A stretch of DNA of 64,000 bases from Streptomyces sp. JH14 (GCF_029428675.1 NZ_JAJNEL010000001.1:496001-560000); one strand, 5' to 3'. Positions 24,903 to 35,040 are shown, counted from the stretch's first letter. Made by a program: numbers and translations. The notes: generated by a model not told the origin, from the letters alone.

Positions 24903-25664
24903 ACCGCGCCCGGCACACCGCCGAAACCCGGCGACGACGCGACGCGCAGGCGGCTGGACGCGTACGCCTACCTGGGCGCGCCGGAGCGACTGGAGCGCAT
25001 CGCGATCATGCGAGTCTTCTGCGGGACGCTCCTGGCGGACCTGGCCGTCCCGGACGTCATGGCGAAGCTGCGCGAGTCCGGCGGGCCAGGTGCGGGACTC
25101 GACGCCGACACCCTCACGGCCCGGCTGCAACAGCTGGAGCGGTAGGGCAACCTGCTCCGCGGCAGCCGCACGGTGAAGGCGTCCAGCATCACCGAGTACC
25201 AGCGTTCCCGCGCCCGGTACCAGCTGTCGAGGCTCGGCGAACGCATCCAGCGGGACGCCGACGGGGCGCTGGCCGAGGCCGATGCCGCCCGCGAGGTGAG
25301 CAACGAGCTGCTGGCCCTGGTCGAGCGCGGCCTCCGGGAGCTCGCCGAGCTGGTGTCCGAGCCGGGCGGTATCGCCCCGCAGGACGGGCTGGAGCGGGTC
25401 AGCACGTTGTTCGTGCAGTTCGCCGAGTTCGCGGACTCCATCCGGGACTTCTACGCCTACCTCGGCCAGGTGCTCGCCCGGTACGACCTGGACAGCGCCG
25501 AGTACCAGGGCTTCAAGGAACTGCTTCTGGACTACGTCGAGGCGATCACGGAGGACGTGGGCTTCCGGGCCCCCCGGATCTCGGCAGCCCTGGACGCGCT
25601 GTGGCCGCACCTTCCGGGGGCGAGGAAGTCGGCCGGCAGGCAAGGCTGTGGTCTGCGCGGATGA
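24903..25664 (+). pseudogene. jetA: Relic of jetA (DUF2397/TIGR02677) from a Wadjet type III defence locus
   Basis: The frame reads GDDATRRRLDAYAYLGAPER, then IMRVFCGTLLADL, TARLQQLER, an in-frame TAG at 25143, then GNLLRGSRTVKASSITEYQR, SRARYQLSRLGERIQRDADG, FADSIRDFYAYLGQVLARYD and LLLDYVEAITEDV. These are successive N-terminal blocks of TIGR02677 proteins, where a Trp normally occupies the TAG position. The match ends near 25640, about half the family length, and no jetB, jetC or jetD follows. Homologues act as the kleisin-like subunit of an SMC complex that removes plasmids. This copy is dead. Confidence 0.72.
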
Positions 25665-25762
25665 CTTTTCGGCGCCAGTAGTCCGGTTGCCGTAGCCCTG
25701 CACGGCTCCCGGCCCGTGTGCGGGTAGGGCTGTCGGGGAAGATTCTCTGCACAGGAGTTGCA

Positions 25763-28183
25763 ATGACGGGCCACGGCGCCACCTCCAAGGATCCGCCCGC
25801 TGATGCCTTCGGTACGGCGGACGTCGCGACGGCCACCACCGATGAGCAGGGCATCGTGACCGGGTGGAGTGAGGGCGCCCGGCGTCTGTTCGGCCACCGC
25901 CCCGAGGATGTCGTGGGTCGGCCGGCTGCCGAGCTTCTGGCTGAGGATGCACCGGCTGACGGGGCGTTCCTCGCCGGTCAGCCGAGCTGGACAGGGCATG
26001 TGGCGGTACGGCACCGGGACGGCCACCCTGTGTCGGGTGAGCTGCTCGCGCATCGTCGGGTGGGGCGGAACGGGTCCGACTGGCTCCTTGTATGGGACGC
26101 GGCCCGGGGACCGGCCCAACGGGCGGAGGACGGCGTCCCGATCGAGTGGTGCTTCAGCCAGTCGCCGTGCATTTTGGCGATCTTCGACACGGATCTGCGG
26201 TATGTGCACACGAACGCCGACGAGGAGCACGCGATCGCCCTCACCAGGGACCAGGTGCGCGGGATGCGCATGACGGAGGCGGCACCGCACCCCGCGTGCG
26301 AGAGGATCGAGCAGGCCATGCGCCGCGTACTGGAGACGCGTGAGCGGCAGTACCTGGAGGTCTATCTGAGCGTGGCGGGCGAGAGGCGCCAACACGCATG
26401 GGCCATCCATCTCGCCCCGCTGAACGACCCGGCCGGCCGCCTGTGCGGAGTGTGCTTCGCGGCGCAGGACACCACCGAACAGTACGAGGCCCGGCAGCGG
26501 CTGCTGCTCCTCAACGAGGCTGGCAAGCACATCGGTACCAGCCTGGACATGACCGTGACCACGCAGCAATTGGCCGACCTGGCCGTTCCGCGGCTCGCGG
26601 ACTTCGTCGCCGTCGATCTGCTGACCGGCCTCGACGGCGGCGGAGAGCTTCCCTCCGGCCCGATGTCGGGCCCGGTCACCATGCGCCGTACCGCCCAGCG
26701 GTCCATCCTTCCGGGCGCGCCCGAGTCCTCGGTCGGAGTGGGAGAGACAGCCACCCCTGCCGTATCCTCCCCTGCTGCCGAGTGGTTGGGGGCGGTCGCG
26801 CCCGCCATGTACCAGATGACCGATCCTGCCCTCGCCCGATGGGCGGATCACGAACCGGTCGAGGCTGCCCGGCTTCGTGACCTGGGCACTCACTCGGTGA
26901 TCGTGGCGCCGCTGCGGACCCGTGGCGTCGGCCTCGGTGTGGCCTTCTTCATCCGCCATCGACGGCCGGAGCCCTTCCAACGGGACGACCTGCTGTTGGT
27001 GGAGGAGCTCACCGCCCGAACGGCCGTCTGCATCGACAACGCTCGCCGCTACACCCGCGAGCGCACGAGGGCCGTGACCTTCCAACGCAGCCTGCTGCCC
27101 TGGCGACTGGCGGAGCAGACAGCGCTTGAGGTGGCCTCCCGCTACCTGCCTGCCTGTACCGAGGAGGGGGTGGGCGGCGACTGGTTCGACATCATCCCGC
27201 TCTCAGGTGCCCGGGTCGCCCTGGTCATCGGCAGTGTCGTCGGCCACGGCATCCAGGCGTCCGCGACCATGGGCCGGCTGCGCACAGCGGTGCGCACCCT
27301 CGCCGACCTCGACTTCCTTCCCGACGAGCTGCTCACCCACCTGGACGACGTCGTCATCCGCCTGAACGCCGAAGCTCCCACCGTCTCCGGTCCCCACTCC
27401 ACCGGAGACGTCGGTGCCACGTGCCTCTACGCGATCTACGACCCGGTCTCCCGCCGCTGCTCCCTCGCCCGCGCCGGACATTCCCTGCCCGTGGTGCGGC
27501 GCCCGGACGGCACCGTCGACTTCCTCGACCTCCCCGGCGGCCCACCGCTCGGTCTGGGCAACCTGCCCTTTGAAGCGGTGGAGGTCGAACTGCCCGAGGG
27601 CAGCATCCTGGCCCTCTATACCGACGGCCTGATCGAGGGGCACGCCGGTGACACGGGAGAGAAGGTCGACCTGCTGCGCCAGCCCCTCGCCCAGCCCGCC
27701 GAGTCTCTTGAAGCCGTCTGCGACACCGTTCTCGACGCAATGGTCCCCGGGCGTTCCGAGAAAGACATCGCATTGCTCCTGGCCCGCACCCGGGTGCTGC
27801 CGGCCGACCGGGTCGCCACCTGGAACATCCCGTTTGACCCCATCGCCGTCGCCGGGGCCCGCAAGAACGCCTTCGACCAGCTGGCGGCATGGGGGCTGGA
27901 GGAGTTCGCCTTCATCACCGAGCTGGTGGTCAGCGAACTGGTCACCAACGCTATCCGATACGGTGCGCCGCCCATCCGGCTGCGGCTGATCAACGACCGC
28001 AGCCTCATCTGCGAGGTCCGCGACAACAGCAGCACGGCGCCGCACCTCAAGCGGGCCCGGGTGTTCGACGAGGGCGGACGCGGCCTGCTCCTGGTCGCCC
28101 AGCTCACCCAGCGCTGGGGAACCCGGCACTCCGACCTCGGCAAGACCATCTGGGCAGAACAGGACCTTCCCGGCCGACCGTGA
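25763..28183 (+). CDS. PAS-GAF-PP2C (SpoIIE) phosphatase with C-terminal HATPase kinase domain
   Basis: An 806-aa cytoplasmic signalling protein. PAS domains lie about 20-110 and 120-235, GAF about 255-430, the SpoIIE/PP2C domain about 440-660, and an RsbW-like HATPase about 680-805 (ELVTNAIRYGAPP, DEGGRGLLLVAQL). Streptomyces has many such proteins that act in anti-sigma/anti-anti-sigma switches. Metal motifs EGVGGDWFDI and LYTDGLIEG are present. However, the usual I-G-D-V-x-G-H-G has Ser at residue 491 (VIGSVVGHG), so a metal ligand is lost. The ATG at 25763 has AGGAG 6 bases upstream. Confidence 0.9.
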   Translation: MTGHGATSKDPPADAFGTADVATATTDEQGIVTGWSEGARRLFGHRPEDVVGRPAAELLAEDAPADGAFLAGQPSWTGHVAVRHRDGHPVSGELLAHRRVGRNGSDWLLVWDAARGPAQRAEDGVPIEWCFSQSPCILAIFDTDLRYVHTNADEEHAIALTRDQVRGMRMTEAAPHPACERIEQAMRRVLETRERQYLEVYLSVAGERRQHAWAIHLAPLNDPAGRLCGVCFAAQDTTEQYEARQRLLLLNEAGKHIGTSLDMTVTTQQLADLAVPRLADFVAVDLLTGLDGGGELPSGPMSGPVTMRRTAQRSILPGAPESSVGVGETATPAVSSPAAEWLGAVAPAMYQMTDPALARWADHEPVEAARLRDLGTHSVIVAPLRTRGVGLGVAFFIRHRRPEPFQRDDLLLVEELTARTAVCIDNARRYTRERTRAVTFQRSLLPWRLAEQTALEVASRYLPACTEEGVGGDWFDIIPLSGARVALVIGSVVGHGIQASATMGRLRTAVRTLADLDFLPDELLTHLDDVVIRLNAEAPTVSGPHSTGDVGATCLYAIYDPVSRRCSLARAGHSLPVVRRPDGTVDFLDLPGGPPLGLGNLPFEAVEVELPEGSILALYTDGLIEGHAGDTGEKVDLLRQPLAQPAESLEAVCDTVLDAMVPGRSEKDIALLLARTRVLPADRVATWNIPFDPIAVAGARKNAFDQLAAWGLEEFAFITELVVSELVTNAIRYGAPPIRLRLINDRSLICEVRDNSSTAPHLKRARVFDEGGRGLLLVAQLTQRWGTRHSDLGKTIWAEQDLPGRP

Positions 28184-28376
28184 GAGCACGGTGGCCGAGC
28201 CGCGGGAAACCCTCGCCCCGGTCAGGGCGCGTACAGCAGTCTGCTCGCCGAGCACTACCGGTCCCGGACGGTCCTGCTGCGCGCCGCCGCGCTGCCCCTG
28301 TGGGGCTCGTAAAGTCGTCGCTGCTGGTCAGCGCCCGCCTCCAGGCTCGTCGGTGGAAACTTGTCATGCTGCCCTG

Positions 28377-28900
28377 ATGATCGTGTCCCTGCTCTACCGC
28401 ACCGCCCGCGCGCTGTTGTCCGTCCCCGCGGTCCTACTGCGCCGAGACACCGCCAAGGATGCCGAACTGCTGGTGCTGCGGCACGAGAACGCCATCCTGC
28501 GCAGGCACTTGAAGGGCAAGGTGCGTTATGAGCCGGCCGACCGATTCTGGCTCGCCGCCCTCACCTCGCTGATACCGCGTGGTCGCTGGGCCGCCGTCTT
28601 CCCCGCCACCCCCGGCACTTTGCTGACCTGGCACCGCAAACTCATCGCCAGGAAGTGGGACTACTCCGCCCGCAGCTCCCGCACCGGACGGCCGCGCTCA
28701 AGAGTCTCGTGCTGCGCCTGGCTGATGAAAATCCCCGCTGGGGCCACCGCCGCATCCAGGCCAACTGGCCCGACTCGGGCACCCCTTCGCGGCCACCACG
28801 GTCTGGGAGATCCTGCACGCGGCACGCATCGACCCGGCCCCGCGCCGCTCCGGCCGCACCTGGCGCGACTTCCTCACGGCGCAGGCTCAGCCTCGATCCA
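28377..28900 (+). pseudogene. Integrase-core transposase relic, frameshifted and truncated
   Basis: Begins MIVSLLYRTARALLSVPAVL with DAELLVLRHENAILRRHLKG and LLTWHRKLIARKWDYS, the N-terminus of a common Streptomyces integrase-core protein. Homology then moves frame to ALKSLVLRLADENPRWGHRR and again to TVWEILHAARIDPAPRRSG and TWRDFLTAQA. It ends near 28900, before the DDE core. The IS1380 element begins 75 bases later. Confidence 0.75.
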
Positions 28901-30280
28901 CCGACGGGTGCTGAAGGTGATCTTCTGATCGGCTTCTGTGTTGACTTCGGGCTGGTGGCTGGGGCAGGGCAGGTGGTGCCTGCTGGTTTGCCCAGCTTTT
29001 CCACATGTTCGGTTCCGGTCGTGCCCTGGGGGGCGGGTTGGCGGGGGCTGTGCGTGTCAGCCGGGGCGCACCTGCGGCCCGCAGCAGGTTGTAGGTCCTG
29101 GCCCACAGGGTCAGCCAGGCGGCGTTGGCGTGGAAGTGTCCGGACGGCAGGTGGGCCATGGCACCGGCTTTGCTGTCCGCGATGACCTGTTCGACGACGG
29201 CGTGAGGGCGGTGTTCCCGCTCGGCGCTCAGGGTCGCGGCGGGCTGGTCGGTGAAGAACGGGTGGTAGCGCCAGACGGGAAACAGCTCGCCCTGCTCACC
29301 GACAACGACGGGTTTGGTCAGGTCACGGACTCGGCGCACAATCAGCCGGGCAGTGACCCGCTCGCTCTTTTTGCGGCTCGCGAACCCGGTGTATGCGGAT
29401 ATCTCGGCGACCTCGGCGTCCGAGATGAGTTCGCCGGTCTCGGGGTCGGGCAGCGCAGTCGGGTAACTGATGTGCTGCCAGGCGTCGTCGGGAATGCTGT
29501 GGACGGCCCGTTTGATGGAGGGGTTCATGCCGGCGGTGATCGAGAAATGGGCTCCGGCCCGGCGACAGGCGGCCATCACCCCGGCGTTGTAGAACTGGGA
29601 GTCCGCGCGCAGGATGCGGGTGCCGGTGCAGCCGGCCTCGCGGGCGGTGGCCAGGGCCTCGCTGACGAATTTCGGGGCGCCGCGGGAGTCGGCTGCTTTG
29701 CCGCGGCGCATCCTCACTCCTGCGATCACCGGCCGCGAGGTGGGGGTGCAGATCGTGGCGAGGAGGGGTGCAGGGTGCGAATGCCTTTGAACCGGCCGTA
29801 CTCGGCGCCTTGCTTGGCCCGTCCGTAGACGCGTTTATGGGTGGAGTCGACGTCGATGAATGCCTTCTCGCCGGAGCCGGGCAGCAGCGGGGTGTGCGCG
29901 GCCAGTGCGCCGAGGAACCGCCAGTGGACAGCGTGGAGTTGCAGGGCATGACCGTGGGTGAACGTGCGGAGGAAGGTGCCCAGCGTGGACGGGGCACGGA
30001 TACCCGCGAAGACGACCGGCATCGCCCCGTGCCGCAGGCCTCCAAGGTCGTCGATGCTGTCCGCGCCCGCGGCCATGCCGGCGACGATGCTGGTGACCTT
30101 GGCATCCACCGCGGCCCCCGCGCCGTTCTTCGCGCCGGTCAGCCTCACCTTCTGGGCCACCAGCCGGGACAGGCCGCACCGCTCGGCCAGCCGCAGCACC
30201 GGGACCAGCCCGGCATGCGCGATCAGATTCGGGTCATCGAACACAGCGGAGACCGCTGCCGGAGTGTGGGAAACTTGCAT
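28887..30280 (-). pseudogene. IS1380-family transposase with a one-base frameshift
   Basis: Reading leftward from 30280: MQVSHTPAAVSAVFDDPNLI, LAERCGLSRLVAQKV, KAFIDVDSTHKRVYGRAKQG (catalytic Asp), GRFKGIRTLHP. The frame then breaks at a C-run (29764-29767) and continues as CTPTSRPVIAGVRMRRG, LRADSQFYNAGVMAACRRAG (second Asp) and AHLPSGHFHANAAWLTLWAR. Restoring one C rejoins a protein of normal IS1380 length (about 460 aa). The frame runs past the left inverted repeat, so the true C-terminus is uncertain. Probably inactive, unless the C-run slips during translation. Confidence 0.85.
28890..28904. repeat. Outer 15-bp inverted repeat around the IS1380 element (partner 30387-30401)
   Basis: GCCTCGATCCACCGA here is the exact reverse complement of the segment at 30387-30401. 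The pair lies outside the IS inverted repeats, so it belongs to flanking DNA or to an older element into which the IS inserted. Confidence 0.55.
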
Positions 30281-30351
30281 CTACGAGGTGCCTTGCTGAT
30301 TGTGCGTGCTGGAAGCGTCAGAACTCCCATCATCGCAGGTCAGCAGGCACC
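28975..30351. mobile_element. IS1380-family insertion sequence
   Basis: An 11-bp inverted repeat GGTGCCTGCTG (28975-28985) and its complement CAGCAGGCACC (30341-30351) flank most of the transposase gene at a spacing of 1377 bases, normal for IS1380. I see no clear direct target duplication (AGGT at left, TCTT at right), so one end may have been rearranged or the repeat may be internal. Confidence 0.6.
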
Positions 30352-30596
30352 TCTTCTTGATGGCCCGTCCACAGGAAGCGAGTCACTCGGTGGATCGAGG
30401 CCAAGGCGTCGCCGACTTCGAGGCGCACCGCGACGGCATCCTCGGCGCCGCCTGGACGGGCTCACGGACGGCGAGTGGACTTCGCCGCGTCCCGGGCCAA
30501 GGGGCTGAACCTGCCCGGGATCGCGGCGTTCTTCGGGACCATCGACACCGTACTGGCCCGACGGCGCCCTGAGGTCGGGCGCCGCCGGCGCAGGGC

Positions 30597-31886
30597 CTAC
30601 AACCCTTCCTGGACGTCCTGGTCGACCGGGAACTCCTCGAACTGCGTGGCGGGTGCGTCGCTCGCCACGACCCCGTCCGCCGCGAGGGTCACGGGAGGCA
30701 GGGACTCGGCCTCCGGCACGACAAGCTCGCTTTCCAGCCCCGCCTGGCCCTTCAGCCCGCGGAAGTTCTCCTCCACCACACCGCCGAGCGCGGCACACCA
30801 GGTGCTCAGGTCCACCCGCCCGGTGACCCGGAGCCCGTGCAGGGCCTGCAGCTTGGCGACCGCGACCCACGTCGCCCGGTCGAAGGTGCCGGTCGCCTTC
30901 ACGGCGTACAGCTTGGTCGCCAGGATCGACTGGACGCCGAGTACCGCAGACCCGGTGGCACCCATGCCGATCTCCGGGGCCAGCGCCTCCCAGGTCGGCC
31001 CGGTCATCGTGCCGTCCGAGGCGGCGGGGAAGCCGTGCGCCGTCTGGAAGGCGCGCACCGCTGCCAGCGTGGCCGGGCCGAAGGCCCCGTCCGCAACGAG
31101 GTTGAACCCCTGGGTGTTCAGCAGGTACTGCAGCGTACGGACCGTGGCGCCCGCGCAGGAGGTGAACGTGTCGGGCCAGGTGCGGGCCGGGATGGTGCTC
31201 GGGTCCTGGCCGAGGCGCTTGGCGACGTGCAGGCGCAGCAGCGGGAAGGTGGAGTAGAACTTCGCACCGGGGCACTGGGTGTTGTTCCAGTCCCAGTGGC
31301 CAGTGATGTTCTGGGCGCCGAAGCCATACTGGGTGCAGATGGTGGTGGAGAGCTGAACCAGCGACCACCACAGCTTGCCGGTGGGCAGCTCGTCGACGTA
31401 GGTGCCTTCGTTCTCGATACCGATCGACTGGGTGTTCTGGCCGACGGCGTGCGCGCTGACGATCTGATATCCGCCGTCCTCGAGCGCGTCCAGGCTGCCG
31501 TGCCGGCCTTCCAGCACATGGCCGCCGCGGCTGATGCTGAAGTGATTTCCGGTGTCCGACCAGCCGTTCTTGTCCATGTGGATGTACTGGACCCGCTCGG
31601 CGCAGGCGATGGCCGCCTCCATGGAGAAGTCCATGGTGTTCGGGAACGCCATGTGGTGCACCACGATCCGCCGGGTGGAGCCCGTACGGGTCGACAGCTC
31701 CCCGGCGGGCGGCCGGGCACCCCACTCGTCGCAGCTCATGATGTACGCGGTGTCCGACAGGTCGGCCGGAGAGGCGGCCGAGGCACCGCTCGCACCGGCC
31801 AGCTGGCCGGCCCCGAGACCGGCGACGGCGGCTGCGCCGGCCCGCAGGGCCTTCCGCCGGGATACGTACACAGGCTCGAAGGACAT
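30597..31886 (-). CDS. Tat-exported N-acetylmuramoyl-L-alanine amidase (PGRP) with peptidoglycan-binding repeats
   Basis: A 429-aa exported enzyme. The twin-arginine signal SRRKALRAGAAAVAGLG is at residues 9-25. The amidase_2/PGRP domain spans about 50-220 with zinc ligands in RIVVHHMAF (His), ITGHWDWNNTQCPG (His and Cys) and a conserved Tyr/Trp surface. Two PG_binding_1 repeats follow at about 245-305 and 315-370 (DGAFGPATLAAVRAFQ, TGTFDRATWVAVAKLQ). A disordered acidic tail ends the protein. It cleaves the amide between MurNAc and L-Ala in cell-wall remodelling or lysis. GGAGAGGAA upstream fixes the start. Confidence 0.92.
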   Translation of the reverse strand: MSFEPVYVSRRKALRAGAAAVAGLGAGQLAGASGASAASPADLSDTAYIMSCDEWGARPPAGELSTRTGSTRRIVVHHMAFPNTMDFSMEAAIACAERVQYIHMDKNGWSDTGNHFSISRGGHVLEGRHGSLDALEDGGYQIVSAHAVGQNTQSIGIENEGTYVDELPTGKLWWSLVQLSTTICTQYGFGAQNITGHWDWNNTQCPGAKFYSTFPLLRLHVAKRLGQDPSTIPARTWPDTFTSCAGATVRTLQYLLNTQGFNLVADGAFGPATLAAVRAFQTAHGFPAASDGTMTGPTWEALAPEIGMGATGSAVLGVQSILATKLYAVKATGTFDRATWVAVAKLQALHGLRVTGRVDLSTWCAALGGVVEENFRGLKGQAGLESELVVPEAESLPPVTLAADGVVASDAPATQFEEFPVDQDVQEGL

Positions 31887-32323
31887 GAGGCGTTCCTCTC
31901 CAGGGCTGTCCGGGGTCTCTCGCCGCTACGCCACGCTGCTCCGTGTACGCCAGCAGGCAGCCTTCCTTCTAACCCGTTGACTGTCCCAATGTCCAGGGTT
32001 TTCAGGATCGTTGACTATCTACACCAAGTCCTGACACCGCAGTTCGGTCTCGTCCACGGAAGACGTACGGGACCGGGCTGCTCACCAAGGCGCCCGCCAC
32101 GAACCAGATTGGGGCCCAGTCGGCAACGGCTTTCGCCATGGGCCACCAAGATCCGGGCCATTCCCGGACCGACTTCCCCATGGGCTCCGTCAACGGAGCC
32201 ATACTCCCTGGTCAAGCAAGGCGCTGACGTGGTACCACCAGCAGACGAAGAACCTGCTGGCAGGCGTGGCACGCTCATCCGCCAACCTGCGCGCCACTCA
32301 GTTGGTGCGGCCGGATTTCCCCT
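31887..32323. other. 437-base gap without a recognised gene
   Basis: The first 100 bases are presumably the promoter region of the amidase. The rest gives no alignable protein on either strand and passes into the fragment field that starts at 32324. Confidence 0.4.
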
Positions 32324-32412
32324 CTACAGTCCCACCGAAGCGACTGACTGGCCGAGGAAACTCAGGCGCACCTTACGGTTGTCATTCGAGATGTTGGTGT
32401 CCACCAAACTCC
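32324..32412 (-). pseudogene. C-terminal scrap of a YjbQ-family gene
   Basis: The reverse frame reads LVDTNISNDNRKVRLSFLGQ and stops shortly after. The intact YjbQ at 36299 ends LVDTNVSNHNRQVRLSFLG, so this is a diverged second copy reduced to its last 25 codons. Confidence 0.65.
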
Positions 32413-32599
32413 GTTAAGGCAACCCCAAACGCAACCGGGTCCATGGCTCACCTCCAACCGACGACGGGCCAGCGGGTCGCCCCAGCTGGTCCGGGCGAAG
32501 CCGATGCGCTCCTTGGCCCGGGGCGACCCCCGTGAAGATCGCCTCGGAAATAAGGACGAACCGGCATCGCTACAGGAGCGCCGCAGCTGGAGCTGGGAG

Positions 32600-32935
32600 G
32601 TGGGGGCACCGTGGACGGAGGCCATGACCCGAGCCCTTGTCGAACGCTATGGCCGCTGGGTCCCCGGCTGGCGCTGGGCTCATGACGAGGGAGACATCGG
32701 TGGCGGCCCGGTCGGCAGCTGGTGCTGTGCGGCGCACTCGATCACCGAGCCGCGTAAGACGCTCGCCCGCGTCGCCTCAACGTCCGCGCGGCCCGCGCCT
32801 ACCTCGACATCTGCTTCTTTCACCCGTTCGAGGACGGCAACGCACGCTCGCATTCCTGACGTTGACCTACCTGCTGGCTCGCGAGAGCATCGTCTTCGAC
32901 CAGGTCGCCCCCGTCCGGCGTGTACTCCACGGCCG
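32600..32935 (+). pseudogene. Fic/Doc-family gene relic
   Basis: Pieces in order: VERYGRWVPGWRWAHDEGDI, GGGPVGSWCCAAHSITEP, then in a second frame RAARAYLDICFFHPFEDGNA, then in a third LAFLTLTYLLARESIVFDQV. HPFEDGNAR matches the Fic core motif HPFxxGNxR, which carries the catalytic His for AMPylation. An internal deletion and two frameshifts separate the pieces, so no active protein can be made. Confidence 0.65.
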
Positions 32936-32940
32936 TGTCC

Positions 32941-33513
32941 CTCAATGTCATGTAGTAGCGATCACGACGAACGCAATCCTCACTGATCCGCTCCACGCCT
33001 CGGCGCACGGAGGGCAGGAGCACGTCGCCGCCGAGCCAGACGACGGTGAGCGCCACGTGGACCAGGACGAGCAGGGCCATCCCGGTGTGCAGGGAGAGGC
33101 CGTGCGGCGCGAGGGTCGGCAGCAGACCGGTGTAGAAGACGGCGCCCTTCGGGTGAGGATGTTGGTCACCGGGCCGGTGCGCCACGGGTGGCCGGACGGT
33201 GCCGGCATCCGCACGGACTCCGCCGCTCCGGCCGCGGCGGGCGGCGATCAGGGCTTGTACGCCGAGGACGACGAGGTAGAGCGCGCCGGCGAGTTTGACG
33301 GCGGTGTACGCGGTGGCGGAGGCGGCCAGCACGGCCGCGAGCCCCGCCATGGACAGCACGCCCCACACCAGCAGCTTGGTGGTGATGCTCGCGACGGTCC
33401 GCAGCCGTCGCCGCGGCCGGCCGTGACGGCGCGTCGGATCACGACTGCCATGTCCGGTCCGGGCACCATCGTGAGTAGGGCGAGCAGCCCGCCACGGGGA
33501 GGAATTCGTACAT
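32941..33513 (-). pseudogene. LysE-family exporter relic
   Basis: Starts MYEFLPVAG at 33513. It then moves frame to LLTMVPGPDMAVVIRRAVTA (the LysE/RhtB signature), again to KLLVWGVLSMAGLAAVLA and AVKLAGALYLVVLGVQALIA, and again to GAVFYTGLLPTLAPHGLSLH. Transmembrane segments are recognisable in each piece. At least three indels are needed, and the C-terminal end runs into the Fic relic. Confidence 0.72.
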
Positions 33514-33701
33514 TGTGGCGAGAGTCTGCCGGCCGCGCCCTCCGGCGCCCGGCGGTATCCCGCGCTCATCCCACGCCGCAGACTTTCAGAGAGCACGCCC
33601 TCGGCCCGTGACAGCGCGACTCCGGCCGCCCCGCACGGCCGGACCGCTCCAGTCGCCCGGTCTTCGACCACGACGATGGGCGCTGTGCGCGCCGAGTTCC
33701 G

Positions 33702-34373
33702 TCACACACCGCCGAGCGCGGAGACGAGACTGGCTACGGTCACCGTGTTGAAGACGAACGCGATGGCGGCGTTGGCCGCCACCGTGCGGCGCATCTCCCG
33801 CGAGACCACGGTCACGTCGGTGGTGCCGAAGGTGGTCATGACGGCCAGGGCGAAGTAGACGTAGTCGGCCCACGCGGTTGTCTCCTCACCGGGGAACAAG
33901 AGCGCCTGCTCGCCTTCCACCAGGTTGTCGGCCTGAAAGGTGACGGCGAAGGAGAAGAGGACGCAGAGCCAGGCGACGACGACCAGCGACAGGGCCGTCG
34001 CCACTCTCGGTACCACCGGGAAGGCGGACCCGAGATAACCAGGCAGCCACACCACGGCCACCAGCAGCGCCGCTACCGCGATGAAGATTGACCCGCCGGG
34101 GCCCGGCGCGGTCCCGTAGACGTACCGCTGGAGCACCGTCCCGCGCGCCTCGCGCCCGGCCCAGGCACGCAGCCGTTCCGGCGAGACGGTGGTGAACGCG
34201 CTCAGCGTGAGAACGAGATAGGGCAGCAGGTACGAGAACAGCACCAGTACCCCGGTGTCTCCCACTGAGATGAGCGCCAGACGCCAGTCGAGGAACAGGA
34301 GGATCACGGCCGCGCCCAGCGCGATGCTGCCGCTCATGACGTCCCGACGGCGTTCCGAGAGCCAGTACTGCAC
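33702..34373 (-). CDS. DUF1345 integral membrane protein
   Basis: A 223-aa protein with about five hydrophobic segments ([64 protein letters not shown], and a C-terminal pair). The end [20 protein letters not shown] followed by [14 protein letters not shown] is the conserved DUF1345 block; the TTFGTTDV turn resembles a K+ channel selectivity loop, but the function of the family is not established. The GTG at 34373 follows AAGGAG. It stands intact among relics, with frames that remain clean throughout. Confidence 0.8.
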   Translation of the reverse strand: MQYWLSERRRDVMSGSIALGAAVILLFLDWRLALISVGDTGVLVLFSYLLPYLVLTLSAFTTVSPERLRAWAGREARGTVLQRYVYGTAPGPGGSIFIAVAALLVAVVWLPGYLGSAFPVVPRVATALSLVVVAWLCVLFSFAVTFQADNLVEGEQALLFPGEETTAWADYVYFALAVMTTFGTTDVTVVSREMRRTVAANAAIAFVFNTVTVASLVSALGGV

Positions 34374-34639
34374 GGCGCTCCTTTTCGCTCCCTCTGGACG
34401 ATCCGAGTGATCCACGCGATCCGCATGATCTGAATGACCCGAAGATACGGGATGAAAGCGGATGAAACGTCGGTTAACGGCCCGAATTCGGGTAGCCGCG
34501 TCAACGGGTAGCGGTCCGCCGTTATCGGGAATGCCTTCTTGCCGGCGACAGCTACGAGGAACTTGTCGAAGTCGGCGAGCCTCGTATCGCCGCCGGCCAG
34601 GACGATGATGGGTGCGTCGTTTTTGCGATCTCGCCTCAC
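34374..34639 (-). CDS. Possible small hypothetical protein or relic
   Basis: An ATG at 34639 opens [40 protein letters not shown] and continues into the start of the DUF1345 gene. The first 60 residues look protein-like (a beta strand, GGDTR loop, helix), but I do not recognise them. There is no strong ribosome site. It may be a decayed neighbour. Confidence 0.3.
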
Positions 34640-34654
34640 CTGTCCACTGCACTC

Positions 34655-34828
34655 GTGGACGCCGAGCGCTCCAGGTTGCGTGACGTCGCTGTCTCGTGAG
34701 CCCAGCTGCGCGCGGAGGATGGAGAGGTCGTCGACACGGAGATCGCCGACACGATCCTGGGTGATCTGGCTGATCTCGCCAGAAGCGCCCGACGCCAGAG
34801 CCAGGGCGTCTACTGCTGGGTTGCGTAG
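34655..34828 (+). pseudogene. Fragment of an unrecognised gene with an in-frame stop
   Basis: [17 protein letters not shown], then [40 protein letters not shown]. The acidic helical sequence and codon bias look like coding DNA. No start is visible upstream. Family unknown. Confidence 0.35.
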
Positions 34829-35040
34829 GGGTTCATGTTCGAAGCCAGAAGCGGTTGTTCAGGTCGAAACCGGCCAGGTCGGCGTGACCGGCCGACGTGC
34901 TGTGGAGCGTCACGCAATCCCCCATCAGCAGCGTCAGCTTCCCCACTCAGACATTCGAGCGCGGCGACGGGTGCAGTCCGTACTCTCACCGACATAATCA
35001 CTGCGACGACCCAGGGCAACCTCCGTATCTTGGCGCCATG

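Noticed and set aside
34380..34450. Short GGATC-containing near-repeats upstream of the DUF1345 gene
   Set aside because: Units vary in length and sequence; too short and irregular to call a repeat array.
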